From: Synechococcus sp. BO 8801
GTDB lineage: Bacteria > Cyanobacteriota > Cyanobacteriia > PCC-6307 > Cyanobiaceae
Reading direction: 5' to 3'
Length of the DNA: 50,380 bases
NCBI RefSeq assembly: GCF_002252675.1
Contig: NZ_NQKY01000022.1
Coordinates: forward strand, 1 to 50,380
Shown: one piece after another, positions 17,065 to 25,205 of the stretch
How the letters are laid out: the number at the start of each line of letters is the position of its first letter
Position numbering within the stretch: the first letter of the stretch is position 1
Made by a program: the position numbers and the translations under genes
Notes under the pieces: generated by a model
The model's database searches: none
Told to the model about the DNA's origin: nothing
Seen by the model: the letters and a program-made list of their open reading frames with translations, nothing else

Positions 17065-17643
17065 TCAGCCCCGGTGAAAGTACCAGTAGGAACCGATCGC
17101 CAGAAGCACCATCAGCACGATCGGAACGGCGATGGCAGCCATGCCGCTGTGGCTGCGCACCACGCGGCCCTCATGGGCGACGACCGCATCGCGGATGCTC
17201 GCCTGCATCTCCTCGCGCAGCCGGGCCAGGTCGGACTCCAGGGTCTCGTTGGTGTAGAGGTCCCGGAGGCGGTCGAAGACGCTGCGTCCGAGCACCAGGC
17301 TGCGCTCGGGATGCTCGAACAGCAGGTCCATCAGCTCGTCGCGGTTGAAGACGAGCAGTTCCGTGGGCTGAGAGGCCCTGGCGGTGTGGGTGCGGGCCCG
17401 GCCGTCGATCAGCTCCACCTCACCGAACACGTGGCCCGGGCCATGGCGCCCGTCGATGCCTTCTCCGGTTTCGGGATAGAGGGTGACCAGTTCGATCGCC
17501 CCGGTGCGGACGAGATACACCTCCTGACCACTGTCTCCACTTCGGTAGGCGAACTCACCGGGGTCCAGGTGAAGCTTGCGCAATGGTCGCCACTCAACAG
17601 AAACCGATTCTAAATCGTTCAGCAATTCCTTCAGCCGGTTCAT
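17065..17643 (-). CDS. Cyclic-nucleotide-binding-domain protein with C-terminal membrane anchor
   Basis: A 192-residue protein from the ATG at 17643 (198 from 17661). A cNMP-binding beta-roll occupies about 25-125 (GEFAYRSGDSGQEVYLVRTG, HVFGEVELIDGRARTHTARA). The phosphate-binding cassette keeps F-G-E and an Arg but is not canonical, so ligand binding is uncertain. A charged helical linker (about 130-165) leads to a C-terminal membrane helix (AAIAVPIVLMVLLAIGSYWY). There is no helix-turn-helix, so it is not a CRP-type DNA-binding regulator. It is divergent from the first Rieske gene, 97 bp away, and followed by the 59-residue tail-anchored protein. Confidence 0.85.
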   Translation of the reverse strand: MNRLKELLNDLESVSVEWRPLRKLHLDPGEFAYRSGDSGQEVYLVRTGAIELVTLYPETGEGIDGRHGPGHVFGEVELIDGRARTHTARASQPTELLVFNRDELMDLLFEHPERSLVLGRSVFDRLRDLYTNETLESDLARLREEMQASIRDAVVAHEGRVVRSHSGMAAIAVPIVLMVLLAIGSYWYFHRG

Positions 17644-17712
17644 CTTGGATCCAGGCCCCATCGGTGCTAAACAGGGTCGGTCGGCCCGTGGAACCCGTGT
17701 CGCACCCAGCTC

Positions 17713-17748
17713 AGGAACGACCCGAGGAACGACCCGAGGAATGACCCA
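17713..17748 (+). repeat. Three tandem 12-bp units over the Rieske-1 start codon
   Basis: AGGAACGACCCG at 17713-17724 and 17725-17736 is followed by AGGAATGACCCA at 17737-17748. The C-to-T change in the third unit creates the ATG start codon at 17741. Each unit also carries a Shine-Dalgarno-like AGGA. Upstream in frame the units would encode repeated Gly-Thr-Thr-Arg. Confidence 0.9.
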
Positions 17749-18763
17749 GGGACTCGAGAACTTCTGGTATGCGGTGGAGCATGCCCACGGGCTTCGCGAC
17801 CAACCCGTCTCCGTAACCCTCCTGGGGCGCCGCTACCTCCTCTTCCGCGACGCGGGCGGCCAGGCCCATGCACTGGCCGACTACTGCGCCCACCGCGGCG
17901 CCAGCCTGGCCAGGGGGTGGGTGGAGGGCTCCTGCGTGCGCTGCCCGTACCACGGCTGGAGCTATGACGTGGATGGGCACTGCGTCCGGATTCCGGCCGA
18001 CCCCCCGGGAACACCCATCCCGGCCCGGGCCCGGATGGCCACCTTCCCCATCCGGGAGCAGTCCGGCTTCCTCTGGATCTTCCCCGGCGAGGCCGATCGG
18101 GCCTCCGAGGTGCCCATCCCCCCCTTCCCGGAACTAGGTCAGCCGGGCTGGCGGGCGGTGAGCGGGTCCTACACCTGGAACGCCCACTTCAGCCGGGTGG
18201 TGGAGTCGGCGCTGGACACCTCCCACGCCCCCTTCGTCCACCGGCCCTTCTTCGGCAACCGGGAGGACGCGAGCGTGGAAAGCCTGGAGATCGTGAGCGA
18301 ACCGGGTCTGGTGTCCACCCATCACAAGCTGAAGCCGCCGGCCCGCGTGGGCCTGCTGAAGTACATCGTCAAGCGGAAAAGGAGCCACTCCAGCTCCACC
18401 CTCACCGGCTACCTTCCCAACGTCAACAGGATCGCCCTGGACTTCAACTGGAAGGGGTATCAGTACATCTATTTCGCCAGCAACATCCCCGTCGACGACC
18501 ACACCACCCTCACCAAGTGGATCGGCGTGCGCAATTTCCTCCCCTACGGCTGGGCCGACGGCAACTCGATCCGCAACACGGTCGACACCTACGAGGAGGA
18601 CAAGGCGGTGGTGGAAACCCAGCCCCCGGGCCCGTCCTGGAGCACCCAGGGGGATGAGCTGCTGCTGGCCTCCGACCAGCTGATCCTGGCCTACAGGCGT
18701 GCCCTGGCCCGGGCCTGCCCGGCCACCGCCCCCGTGCCCACGCCCCCCGTCCCCACGCCCTGA
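17741..18763 (+). CDS. Rieske non-haem iron oxygenase 1 (PAO/Tic55-like)
   Basis: A 340-residue oxygenase alpha-type subunit. The Rieske [2Fe-2S] ligands are C49/H51 (CAHRGASL) and C68/H71 (CPYHGW). The mononuclear iron site is D159, H162 and H167 (ESALDTSHAPFVH). The order and spacing fit the family of pheophorbide a oxygenase, Tic55 and related cyanobacterial enzymes, which hydroxylate or open hydrophobic cyclic substrates with electrons from ferredoxin. There is no membrane segment at the C-terminus, which ends in a Pro/Thr repeat (VPTPPVPTP). The start is set by the third unit of a 12-bp tandem repeat. Rieske-2 follows after one base. The substrate is unknown. Confidence 0.9.
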   Translation: MTQGLENFWYAVEHAHGLRDQPVSVTLLGRRYLLFRDAGGQAHALADYCAHRGASLARGWVEGSCVRCPYHGWSYDVDGHCVRIPADPPGTPIPARARMATFPIREQSGFLWIFPGEADRASEVPIPPFPELGQPGWRAVSGSYTWNAHFSRVVESALDTSHAPFVHRPFFGNREDASVESLEIVSEPGLVSTHHKLKPPARVGLLKYIVKRKRSHSSSTLTGYLPNVNRIALDFNWKGYQYIYFASNIPVDDHTTLTKWIGVRNFLPYGWADGNSIRNTVDTYEEDKAVVETQPPGPSWSTQGDELLLASDQLILAYRRALARACPATAPVPTPPVPTP

Positions 18764-18764
18764 G

Positions 18765-19781
18765 ATGCCGACGCCGTCCCCCTGGCCCACCGACTGCTGG
18801 TATGCCGTCGGACTCTCCAGCCAGGTGGGCGACCAGCCCCTGGCCCACCGCTTCCAGGGCCGGGAGGTGGTGCTGATGCGCGATGGCGGCGGCCGGGTGC
18901 TGGCCTTCGATGGCCGCTGCGCCCACCGGGGCTGCTCTCTGGCGGGGGGCTGGGCGAAGGGGGACAGCCTGGTCTGTCCGTACCACGGCTGGCAGTACGA
19001 CGCCCAGGGCACCTGCGTGCACATCCCGGCCCTGCGGGTCGAGGAGTCGATCCCGCGCCAGGCGCGGCTGCGCACCTTCCCCACCCGGGAGCGGCACGGG
19101 TTCGTCTGGCTGTGGCTCGCCGGCGGCCAGGCCAGCCCCGATGGCGATGTGCTCGACATCCCGGAACTGGACGGGCTGACCCTGCGGGCCGGCGGTGACA
19201 TGGCCTACACCTACGCCACCCATTTCACCCGCACGATCGAGAACGGCATCGACCCCACCCACGCCGCCTTCGTGCACGGCAAAAGCATCGGACGGGTGGA
19301 CCCGACCACGGATTTCAGCCTCGAGCACTATCCGGTGCAGGTGGAACCCGGCAGCCTTTACGGGCGCATGCCGATCAAGGTCAAGAAGCTCAACGGGCTC
19401 ACCCGCCTGCTGCTGAAGGGGGACAGCGCCAATGCCTACAAGGAGTACCGCTTCCTCTACCCCAACGTGGTGGTCTCGATCATCCATTTCGGCGCGGTGA
19501 CCCTGGCGGCCCTGCAGGCCCATGTGCCCGACAACGACGGCGAAACCACCGTCCGGGTCACCAACGGCCGCAATTTCCTCACCGCCACGCCGGTGCTGAA
19601 TCGCCTGTTCGATCGCGTCACCCTGGACACGGGCCTGCAGATCTCCAAGGAGGACGCCGCCGTGATCAGCGAACAGCAGCCCAAGCGGGTGAGCTTCCGG
19701 GGCTCGAATGAGGTGCTGATCGAGTCCGACCTGATCCTGGTGGAGTACCGGCGGATGATGCGCGAACACGCCCGCGCCTGA
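18765..19781 (+). CDS. Rieske non-haem iron oxygenase 2 (PAO/Tic55-like)
   Basis: A 338-residue paralogue of the preceding gene. Rieske ligands are C52/H54 (CAHRGCSL) and C71/H74 (CPYHGW); the catalytic iron ligands are D163, H166 and H171 (ENGIDPTHAAFVH). Residues 150-330 keep the aromatic-rich iron-domain fold and end ESDLILVEYRRMMREHARA. The start ATG at 18765 lies one base after the TGA of Rieske-1, so the pair is almost surely co-translated. It is convergent with the MFS gene, 23 bp away. All metal ligands are intact, so it should be an active enzyme; the substrate is unknown. Confidence 0.9.
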   Translation: MPTPSPWPTDCWYAVGLSSQVGDQPLAHRFQGREVVLMRDGGGRVLAFDGRCAHRGCSLAGGWAKGDSLVCPYHGWQYDAQGTCVHIPALRVEESIPRQARLRTFPTRERHGFVWLWLAGGQASPDGDVLDIPELDGLTLRAGGDMAYTYATHFTRTIENGIDPTHAAFVHGKSIGRVDPTTDFSLEHYPVQVEPGSLYGRMPIKVKKLNGLTRLLLKGDSANAYKEYRFLYPNVVVSIIHFGAVTLAALQAHVPDNDGETTVRVTNGRNFLTATPVLNRLFDRVTLDTGLQISKEDAAVISEQQPKRVSFRGSNEVLIESDLILVEYRRMMREHARA

Positions 19782-19804
19782 GACGCCGACATCAGAGCGC
19801 CAGT

Positions 19805-21013
19805 TCAGCCGGCGATGTCGACGGGGACCGGCACCGGCTCCCTGACGCCGCGCAGCAGGGGCGCCCCCAGCAGGCAGACCACCGCCTGGAGCAGGAAGCA
19901 GAGGGTGGGGGAGAGGTCGTAGAGCACCCCCGCCAGCATCGGACCCAGGGCACTGGCCAGGCCCGTGATGGCCAGCAGGCTGCCCAGCATCACGCCCTGC
20001 CGGTTCTCCGGGACCAGCCGCGAGACCAGGCTGCGGGCCGTGGGGATCACGCAGGCCGCCCCCACCGACAGCATCACGGCGGCCGTGACAATCACGACGG
20101 CGGCAGCGGCTCCAAAAACACTGGCCAGGGGGATCAGGGCGATGCCGGCGGCGACCGCCAGCAGACCGTAGATGTTGAGGCGGGCCTCCCCATGGCGCCG
20201 CACCAGCGGGCCGGTGAGGGCCACCTGCACATAGGTGACGGTGAGGCCGACGATCACGAAGATGCCGCTCGACTGGGAGGCCGACCAGGAGAACTGATCC
20301 TTGAGATAGAGCACCAGCAGGGTGGTGAAGCCGCTGAAGGCGAAGTTGAAGCAGCAGAAGGCCAGCGCCACGCGGTTCGCCTTCGGCAGCGCCAGCAGGG
20401 CCATGACCGGGGCCAGTCCGTTGATCTGGGACCACTGGAAGCGGGGCCTGTTCGGGAGCGGCAGCGTCTCCTTGAGATACAGAAACGCCATCAGGAAGTT
20501 GTAGGCCGCCAGGGCGGCGGCCACGAACACCGGAATGCGCATGCCGAATCCCACCAGCGCCCCCCCCAGGGCCGGGCCGGCGATGGCCCCGAGGCCGAAG
20601 GCGGCGCCGCTGATGCCGAAGTTGCGGGCCCGGTTCGCCGGGGTGGAGATATCGGAGATGTAGGCCTGGGCGGTGCCGACGGTGGCCGTGGAGACGCCGT
20701 TGATCGCCCTGGAGAGAAAGATCAGCCCCAGGGTTCCGGCCAGGCCGAACATGAACAGGGACAGACAGTTGATGGCCACGCAGAGAAGGATCACCGGCCG
20801 CCTGCCGCAGGCATCACTGAGGGAACCGATGATCGGTGACGCCAGCACGGAAAACAGGGTGGCCGTGGAGGCCAGCAGCCCCAGGGTGAGTCCGTCGGGA
20901 GAGAACTTCTCGAGGATGAAGGGAAGCAGGGGATAGACGATGTTTTCGCCCAGCTTGTCCAGCAACAGGGTGAGAAACACGATCGCCAGGGGACTGCGCA
21001 GCTTGCGAATCAC
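19805..21013 (-). CDS. MFS transporter, TetA-like drug/metabolite exporter
   Basis: A 402-residue permease with about 12 hydrophobic segments, starting MIRKLRSPLAIVFLTLLLDK. The MFS motif A is in the loop after TM2 (GSLSDACGRRPVIL), and a helix-5 motif C-like run appears in FGLGAIAGPALGGALVGFG, typical of DHA1 proton-coupled exporters. The GTG at 21013 is used, because upstream codons are not protein-like and this places TM1 at the normal position. The start lies inside an 11-bp tandem duplication. The gene sits between Rieske-2 (convergent) and Rieske-3 (divergent, 119 bp between starts), which suggests export of a product of these oxygenases. Confidence 0.88.
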   Translation of the reverse strand: MIRKLRSPLAIVFLTLLLDKLGENIVYPLLPFILEKFSPDGLTLGLLASTATLFSVLASPIIGSLSDACGRRPVILLCVAINCLSLFMFGLAGTLGLIFLSRAINGVSTATVGTAQAYISDISTPANRARNFGISGAAFGLGAIAGPALGGALVGFGMRIPVFVAAALAAYNFLMAFLYLKETLPLPNRPRFQWSQINGLAPVMALLALPKANRVALAFCCFNFAFSGFTTLLVLYLKDQFSWSASQSSGIFVIVGLTVTYVQVALTGPLVRRHGEARLNIYGLLAVAAGIALIPLASVFGAAAAVVIVTAAVMLSVGAACVIPTARSLVSRLVPENRQGVMLGSLLAITGLASALGPMLAGVLYDLSPTLCFLLQAVVCLLGAPLLRGVREPVPVPVDIAG

Positions 21014-21023
21014 TTGCGAATCA
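21002..21023 (-). repeat. 11-bp tandem duplication at the MFS start codon
   Basis: On the minus strand TGATTCGCAAG occurs twice in a row (21023-21013 and 21012-21002). The upstream copy is preceded by A (ATGATTCGCAAG) and the downstream copy by G (GTGATTCGCAAG). The ATG copy runs into TGA after three codons; only the GTG copy is in frame with the transporter. Confidence 0.9.
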
Positions 21024-21066
21024 TTCGGACGGCAGTGTGGGGCGACCCAACCTTGGCGGCGGCGCC

Positions 21067-21074
21067 AATCTAGG
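21067..21074 (-). promoter_or_regulatory. Candidate -10 box of the MFS gene
   Basis: CCTAGATT on the minus strand, 53 nt before the GTG start. It fits the CCTAnnnT pattern. A separate TAAGAT at 21107-21112, 20 nt before the Rieske-3 ATG, could serve the opposite strand. Confidence 0.3.
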
Positions 21075-21132
21075 GGGTGTCGCTCTCTCGATCGGGACGC
21101 TTCGCTTAAGATCCGCGCAGCATCGGCAGAGC

Positions 21133-22218
21133 ATGTCATTGGCTGGGAGCGCCTCAGAGACATCCCCTCCCCAGGTGTCTCAACTGGCCCGGAACTGCTG
21201 GTACGCCGTCGCCTCTTCGTTCGCCTTCCGCCAGGGTCCGGTGGCCGTCCCCTTCGCGGGCCACGATTTCGTGCTCTTCCCGGATGCGGAAGGCCGGCCC
21301 AGGCTGTTCAGCGACCGCTGTCCCCACCGGGGGGCCTCCCTGGCCCTGGGGCGGCTGGAGGAGGGCGGCTGCCTGCGCTGCCCCTTCCACGGCTGGAAAT
21401 TCGCCGCCGACGGGACCTGCCTGGAGGCTCCCGCCGAGCCGGCCGGCTCCAGCCCTCCGGCGCGCAGCGACCTGGTGGGTGAGCGGCCGGCGGTCGAGTC
21501 CCGGGGCTTCATCTGGATGTGGTGGGGCGAGGGCCCGCCCGATCCTGCCCTGCTGCCCGATCTGCCCGTCTTCCCGGACGACGCCTGGGGCCATGTGGAG
21601 AGCAGCTTCGACTGGGACACCCACTTCAGCCGGGTGATCGAGTCCAACCTCGACAATTCCCATGCTTACTGGGTGCACAAGAGCACCTTCGCCAGCCAGG
21701 ATTCACCCCTGTCGATCCCCGTCGATCTCCGCAAGGAGGACCGCATGATCGCCGCCACGGTGAGCTTCGAACTGCCGGTGAAAGGGGTCCTGAAGCTGCT
21801 GCGCACCCTGAGCGGCCAGAGCGGCCCCCTGTGCGCCACCACCACCTTCAGCTTCTATTACCCCAACCTCAACATCGTCGACACCAGCATCGGCGACCAG
21901 CTGCGCTTCGTCTTCTTCAACGCCAGCCTTCCCCAGAGCGACACCCACACCCTGGCCCGCTGGGTGAAGTATTCCAAACGCAAGCGCCTGCGGCTGCCCG
22001 GCAGCGAAGCCCAGTCGATCGCCATCTCCCGCACCATCTTCCAGGAGGACCATGGGGTGGTGCGCAGCCAGCGACCGACCCCCGTCCCCCTGGATCTCAC
22101 CCAGGAGCGGCATGTGGCCTCCGACATCCTCTCGATCGAGTACCGCCGCATGCACCGCCGCTGGCTGGGCGCGGATCCCGCGGTTACCATGGCGCGCCCG
22201 GAGCCCCTCGGTTCGTGA
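21133..22218 (+). CDS. Rieske non-haem iron oxygenase 3 (PAO/LLS1-like)
   Basis: A 361-residue oxygenase. Rieske ligands are C63/H65 (CPHRGASL) and C83/H86 (CPFHGW); the iron site is D174, H177 and H182 (ESNLDNSHAYWVH). It is closest in style to the two preceding enzymes but differs in the CPH/CPF cluster residues and a longer N-terminus, so it is a diverged paralogue and not a recent duplicate. The ATG at 21133 is preceded by GGCAGAGC. Its TGA overlaps the GTG of the devB-like gene (GTGA), making an oxygenase plus exporter operon: Rieske-3, DevB, DevC, DevA, hydrolase. Confidence 0.9.
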   Translation: MSLAGSASETSPPQVSQLARNCWYAVASSFAFRQGPVAVPFAGHDFVLFPDAEGRPRLFSDRCPHRGASLALGRLEEGGCLRCPFHGWKFAADGTCLEAPAEPAGSSPPARSDLVGERPAVESRGFIWMWWGEGPPDPALLPDLPVFPDDAWGHVESSFDWDTHFSRVIESNLDNSHAYWVHKSTFASQDSPLSIPVDLRKEDRMIAATVSFELPVKGVLKLLRTLSGQSGPLCATTTFSFYYPNLNIVDTSIGDQLRFVFFNASLPQSDTHTLARWVKYSKRKRLRLPGSEAQSIAISRTIFQEDHGVVRSQRPTPVPLDLTQERHVASDILSIEYRRMHRRWLGADPAVTMARPEPLGS

Positions 22219-23312
22219 CGGAAACGCCGCACGGCGACAGGCTGGAGGGCCTGCAGCGCACCTGGCGGGAGCGGGCCTGGGGCAGCGGCCGCCGCAAGGT
22301 CGTCACGGTGTCGGTGCTGGCCGTGCTGGGGCTGGCGGGCTGGCAGCTGACCCACCGGCCCGCCCCGCCGCCGCCGCCCCTGGCGCCCCGGGCCGTGACC
22401 GCCCTGGGACGCCTCACCCCCCAGGGGGGCGTCGTGTCCCTCTCCACCGCCTCAGGCAACAGCGGCGGCTCGGAGGTCGTCGACAAGTGGCTGGTGCCCG
22501 AGGGGGCAGCGATCCGCCGCGACCAGCTGCTGGGGTTCCTCAGCAGCTGGGCCAGCCTGCGCAAGGGAGTCGTCCAGGCCGAGAGCCAGCTGGCCCTCAG
22601 CGAGGCCAAGCTGGCCCAGGTGGATGCAGGGGCCCGCCAGGGGGCCCGTGCCAAGGCCGAGGCGGATCTCAAGGCCGAGCAGGTGGTGATTCCCTATCTC
22701 AAGATCAGCCAGCAGAAGAGCGTGGAGCTGTTCAAGGCCGGGGCGATCTCCGAGGAGGAACTCGGCAAGGCCGATGCGGCCCTCGCCCAGGGCCAGGCCA
22801 ACATCCAGGCCCTCAAGGGCACCCTCTACGACAACCTCACGGTCCGCCCGGTCGACCGCGAGGTGGCCCTCGCCGACGTGGCGGTGGCCAAGGCCAACCT
22901 GGCCCAGGCCCGCAGCCAGCTGCGGAACGCCGAGATCCGCTCCCCCCTCGACGGCAAGCTGCTGCGGATCTACAGCTGGCCGGGCATGAAGGAAACCGAC
23001 CAGGGGCTCGCCCAGATCGGCAAGATCGGCGCCATGCAGGTCTGGGCCCAGGTGTTCCAGAGCGACATTCCCCAGGTGCGACCTGACCAGCCCGTCGAGA
23101 TCTGGCCGGAGAGCGGCGGCTTCAGCGGCAAGCTGCAGGGCCGGGTCCTGGACATCACCGGGGAGGTCTCCGACCGGGATCTTTTCAGCGTCAATTCCAA
23201 CAACAACGTCAATGCCCGGGTGGTGCTGGTGAAGATCGCGCTGACCCCCGCCGACTCCGCCCGCCTCGCCAAGCTCAGCGGGCTGAACGTGAACGTCCGC
23301 TTCCTGCCGTGA
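22215..23312 (+). CDS. DevB-type membrane fusion (HlyD-like) exporter subunit
   Basis: A 365-residue periplasmic adaptor, starting at the GTG 22215. A single membrane helix lies at about 30-45 (VVTVSVLAVLGLAGWQL), followed by a Pro-rich linker, a lipoyl-like half (AVTALGRLTPQGGVVSLSTA), a long helical hairpin (about 105-230: QAESQLALSEAKLAQ, AEADLKAEQ) and the second lipoyl half (IRSPLDGKLLRIYSWPGM). DevB links the DevC/DevA ABC pump in the inner membrane to a TolC-type outer membrane channel; in Nostoc relatives this pump exports heterocyst glycolipids. It overlaps Rieske-3 and devC by 4 bp each. Cargo here is unknown. Confidence 0.88.
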   Translation: MTETPHGDRLEGLQRTWRERAWGSGRRKVVTVSVLAVLGLAGWQLTHRPAPPPPPLAPRAVTALGRLTPQGGVVSLSTASGNSGGSEVVDKWLVPEGAAIRRDQLLGFLSSWASLRKGVVQAESQLALSEAKLAQVDAGARQGARAKAEADLKAEQVVIPYLKISQQKSVELFKAGAISEEELGKADAALAQGQANIQALKGTLYDNLTVRPVDREVALADVAVAKANLAQARSQLRNAEIRSPLDGKLLRIYSWPGMKETDQGLAQIGKIGAMQVWAQVFQSDIPQVRPDQPVEIWPESGGFSGKLQGRVLDITGEVSDRDLFSVNSNNNVNARVVLVKIALTPADSARLAKLSGLNVNVRFLP

Positions 23313-24496
23313 TCGGCCGCTCCCTGAAACGCAGCCTGGGCGATCTGCCGGTGGCCTGGCTGCAGCTGAAGCGCCAGCCGATCCGCTACCTGGTGGCCGT
23401 CACCGGCATCGGCTTCGCCGCCCTGCTGATGTTCATGCAGCTGGGCTTCCAGTCGGGTCTGCTCACCAGCGCCACCACCTTCTACCAGGCCCTGATCACG
23501 GATCTGGTGGTGATCAGCCCCGGCACCCGGGACAGCGGCGCCTTCCAGCAGTTCCCCCAGTCCCAGCTCTATCAGTCGCTGGGGGTGCCGGGGGTGGCCG
23601 ATGTCATCCCCGTCTATGTCGCCAATGTGAACGCCCAGCAGATGGGCGGGATCAAGCCCACCAGCCTGCGACTGATCGGTTTCGATCCCGACCAGCAGAT
23701 TCTCGATCTGGCGCCGGTGCGCGAGCAGATCGACCGCATCCGCACCCCCGGCTACGTGCTCTTCGACGCGGCCGGCAACAGCAACACCGGACCGGTCGCC
23801 GCCGCGGTCAAGGCCCAGGGGAGCCAGACGATGATCCTCTCCGACTACTCCAAGACCTTCCGGGTGGTGGGCCTGTTCCGCCTCGGCTCCACCTTCGCCG
23901 CCGACAGCAACCTGATCAGCAGCGACACCACGGCCCTGCAGCTGGCCTACAAGCAGATCAACGAGGGCGAGATCTCCATGGGCCTGATCCGCGTCAGCGA
24001 TCCGGCCGCCATCGCCCCCGTTCAGCGTCACCTGCGGGCCCTCTACGGCAGCCAGCTGCAGGTGTTCACCAAGCCCGAATTGATCGCGAACGAGCAGAAC
24101 TACTGGAACACCAGCTCCTCCTTCGGCATCATCTTCGGCTTCGGCACGATCATGGGTCTGCTGGTGGGTGGGGTGATCGTCTATCAGGTGCTGTACACCG
24201 ATGTCAGCGACCACCTGCACGAGTACGCCACCCTCAAGGCCCTGGGCTTCCGCAACCGATTCCTGCTGATCCTGGTGCTGCAGGAGGCCTCGATCCTGGC
24301 GATCTCCTCGTTTGTTCCCGCCCTGGTGGCGAGCGCCGCCCTCTATGCCTTCCTCACCGCCGTCTCCGGCATCCAGATCGTGATGACCACCGGCAAGACC
24401 GTGCTGGTGTTCAGTCTCACCATCGGGGTCTGCGCCGTGGCGGCCGCCATCGCGCTCAACAAGCTGCGGGATGCGGATCCGGCCAGCGTCTTCTGA
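23309..24496 (+). CDS. DevC-type ABC exporter permease
   Basis: A 395-residue FtsX/MacB-fold permease. One membrane helix is near the N-terminus (YLVAVTGIGFAALLMFMQLGF, about 27-47), then a large periplasmic domain (about 50-260, including DLVVISPGTRDSGAFQQFP), and three more helices (FGIIFGFGTIMGLLVGGVIVY; LLILVLQEASILAIS; VLVFSLTIGVCAVAAA). The wording near the start, QLKRQPIRYLVAVTGI, is typical of cyanobacterial DevC. The GTG start overlaps the devB stop (GTGA), and devA begins 5 bp after its stop. With DevB and DevA it forms a MacB-like tripartite pump that needs a TolC partner. Confidence 0.9.
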   Translation: MIGRSLKRSLGDLPVAWLQLKRQPIRYLVAVTGIGFAALLMFMQLGFQSGLLTSATTFYQALITDLVVISPGTRDSGAFQQFPQSQLYQSLGVPGVADVIPVYVANVNAQQMGGIKPTSLRLIGFDPDQQILDLAPVREQIDRIRTPGYVLFDAAGNSNTGPVAAAVKAQGSQTMILSDYSKTFRVVGLFRLGSTFAADSNLISSDTTALQLAYKQINEGEISMGLIRVSDPAAIAPVQRHLRALYGSQLQVFTKPELIANEQNYWNTSSSFGIIFGFGTIMGLLVGGVIVYQVLYTDVSDHLHEYATLKALGFRNRFLLILVLQEASILAISSFVPALVASAALYAFLTAVSGIQIVMTTGKTVLVFSLTIGVCAVAAAIALNKLRDADPASVF

Positions 24497-24501
24497 ACCC
24501 G

Positions 24502-25185
24502 ATGCTGCCTGTCGTCGCCGAGAATCTGCGCCACGCCTACGGGGAAGGTCCACTGCGCAGCGAGATCCTGCACGGGATCAGCTTCACCGTGAACCCCGGC
24601 GAGATCACCCTGCTGGTGGGGCCCTCCGGCAGCGGCAAGAGCACCCTGCTCACCCTGGTGGGGGCGCTGCGATCGGTCCAGGAGGGCTCCCTGCGGGTGC
24701 TGGGCAGTGAGGTGCGGCGCTCCAGCGAGCGGATGCGGGTGGAGATCCGCCGCCGCATCGGCTTCATCTTCCAGAGCCACAACCTGGTGGCCTCCCTCAC
24801 CAGCCTGCAGAACGTGGCGCTGGTGCTGCAGCTGAGCGAGCCGGACCCCGAGCGGCGCCGGCACCGGGCCACCGCCCTGCTCGAGGCGGTGGGTCTGGGC
24901 CACCGCCTGCACCACTTCCCTTCCGAACTCTCCGGCGGCCAGCGGCAGCGGGTGGCGATCGCCCGGGCCCTGGCCCCCGAGCCTGATCTGGTCCTGGCGG
25001 ACGAACCCACCGCCTCCCTCGACAGCAGCTCCGGCCAGGAGGTGGTGGCCCTGCTGGGCGACCTCTGCCGCAAACGGGGCAGCTCCGTGCTGCTGGTGAC
25101 CCACGACCTGCGCCTGCTGGATGACGCCGATCGGATCTGGGCCATCGAAGATGGCAGGGTCGAACCCTGGAAGGGGTCCCATTGA
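24502..25185 (+). CDS. DevA-type ABC exporter ATPase
   Basis: A 227-residue ATPase of the MacB/LolD type. Walker [12 protein letters not shown] (about 40-50), Q-loop FIFQSHNLV, signature LSGGQRQRVAIARAL, Walker B LVLADEPTASLD and H-loop VTHD are intact. The signature and the QSHNL motif match cyanobacterial DevA. It energises the DevC permease. The ATG at 24502 follows devC after 5 bp. The hydrolase gene starts 20 bp after its stop, or overlaps it if a TTG at 25182 is used. Confidence 0.92.
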   Translation: MLPVVAENLRHAYGEGPLRSEILHGISFTVNPGEITLLVGPSGSGKSTLLTLVGALRSVQEGSLRVLGSEVRRSSERMRVEIRRRIGFIFQSHNLVASLTSLQNVALVLQLSEPDPERRRHRATALLEAVGLGHRLHHFPSELSGGQRQRVAIARALAPEPDLVLADEPTASLDSSSGQEVVALLGDLCRKRGSSVLLVTHDLRLLDDADRIWAIEDGRVEPWKGSH

Positions 25186-25205
25186 GTCCCCCGACCCCAG
25201 GCCCC

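Noticed and set aside
17065-17661. CRP-type transcription factor
   Set aside because: The protein has a cNMP-binding fold but a C-terminal membrane helix and no helix-turn-helix.
21519-22214. N-terminal extension of the DevB-like protein
   Set aside because: It overlaps the Rieske-3 gene in another frame and is His/Pro/Arg-rich; the DevB start at GTG 22215 with a 4-bp overlap is normal.
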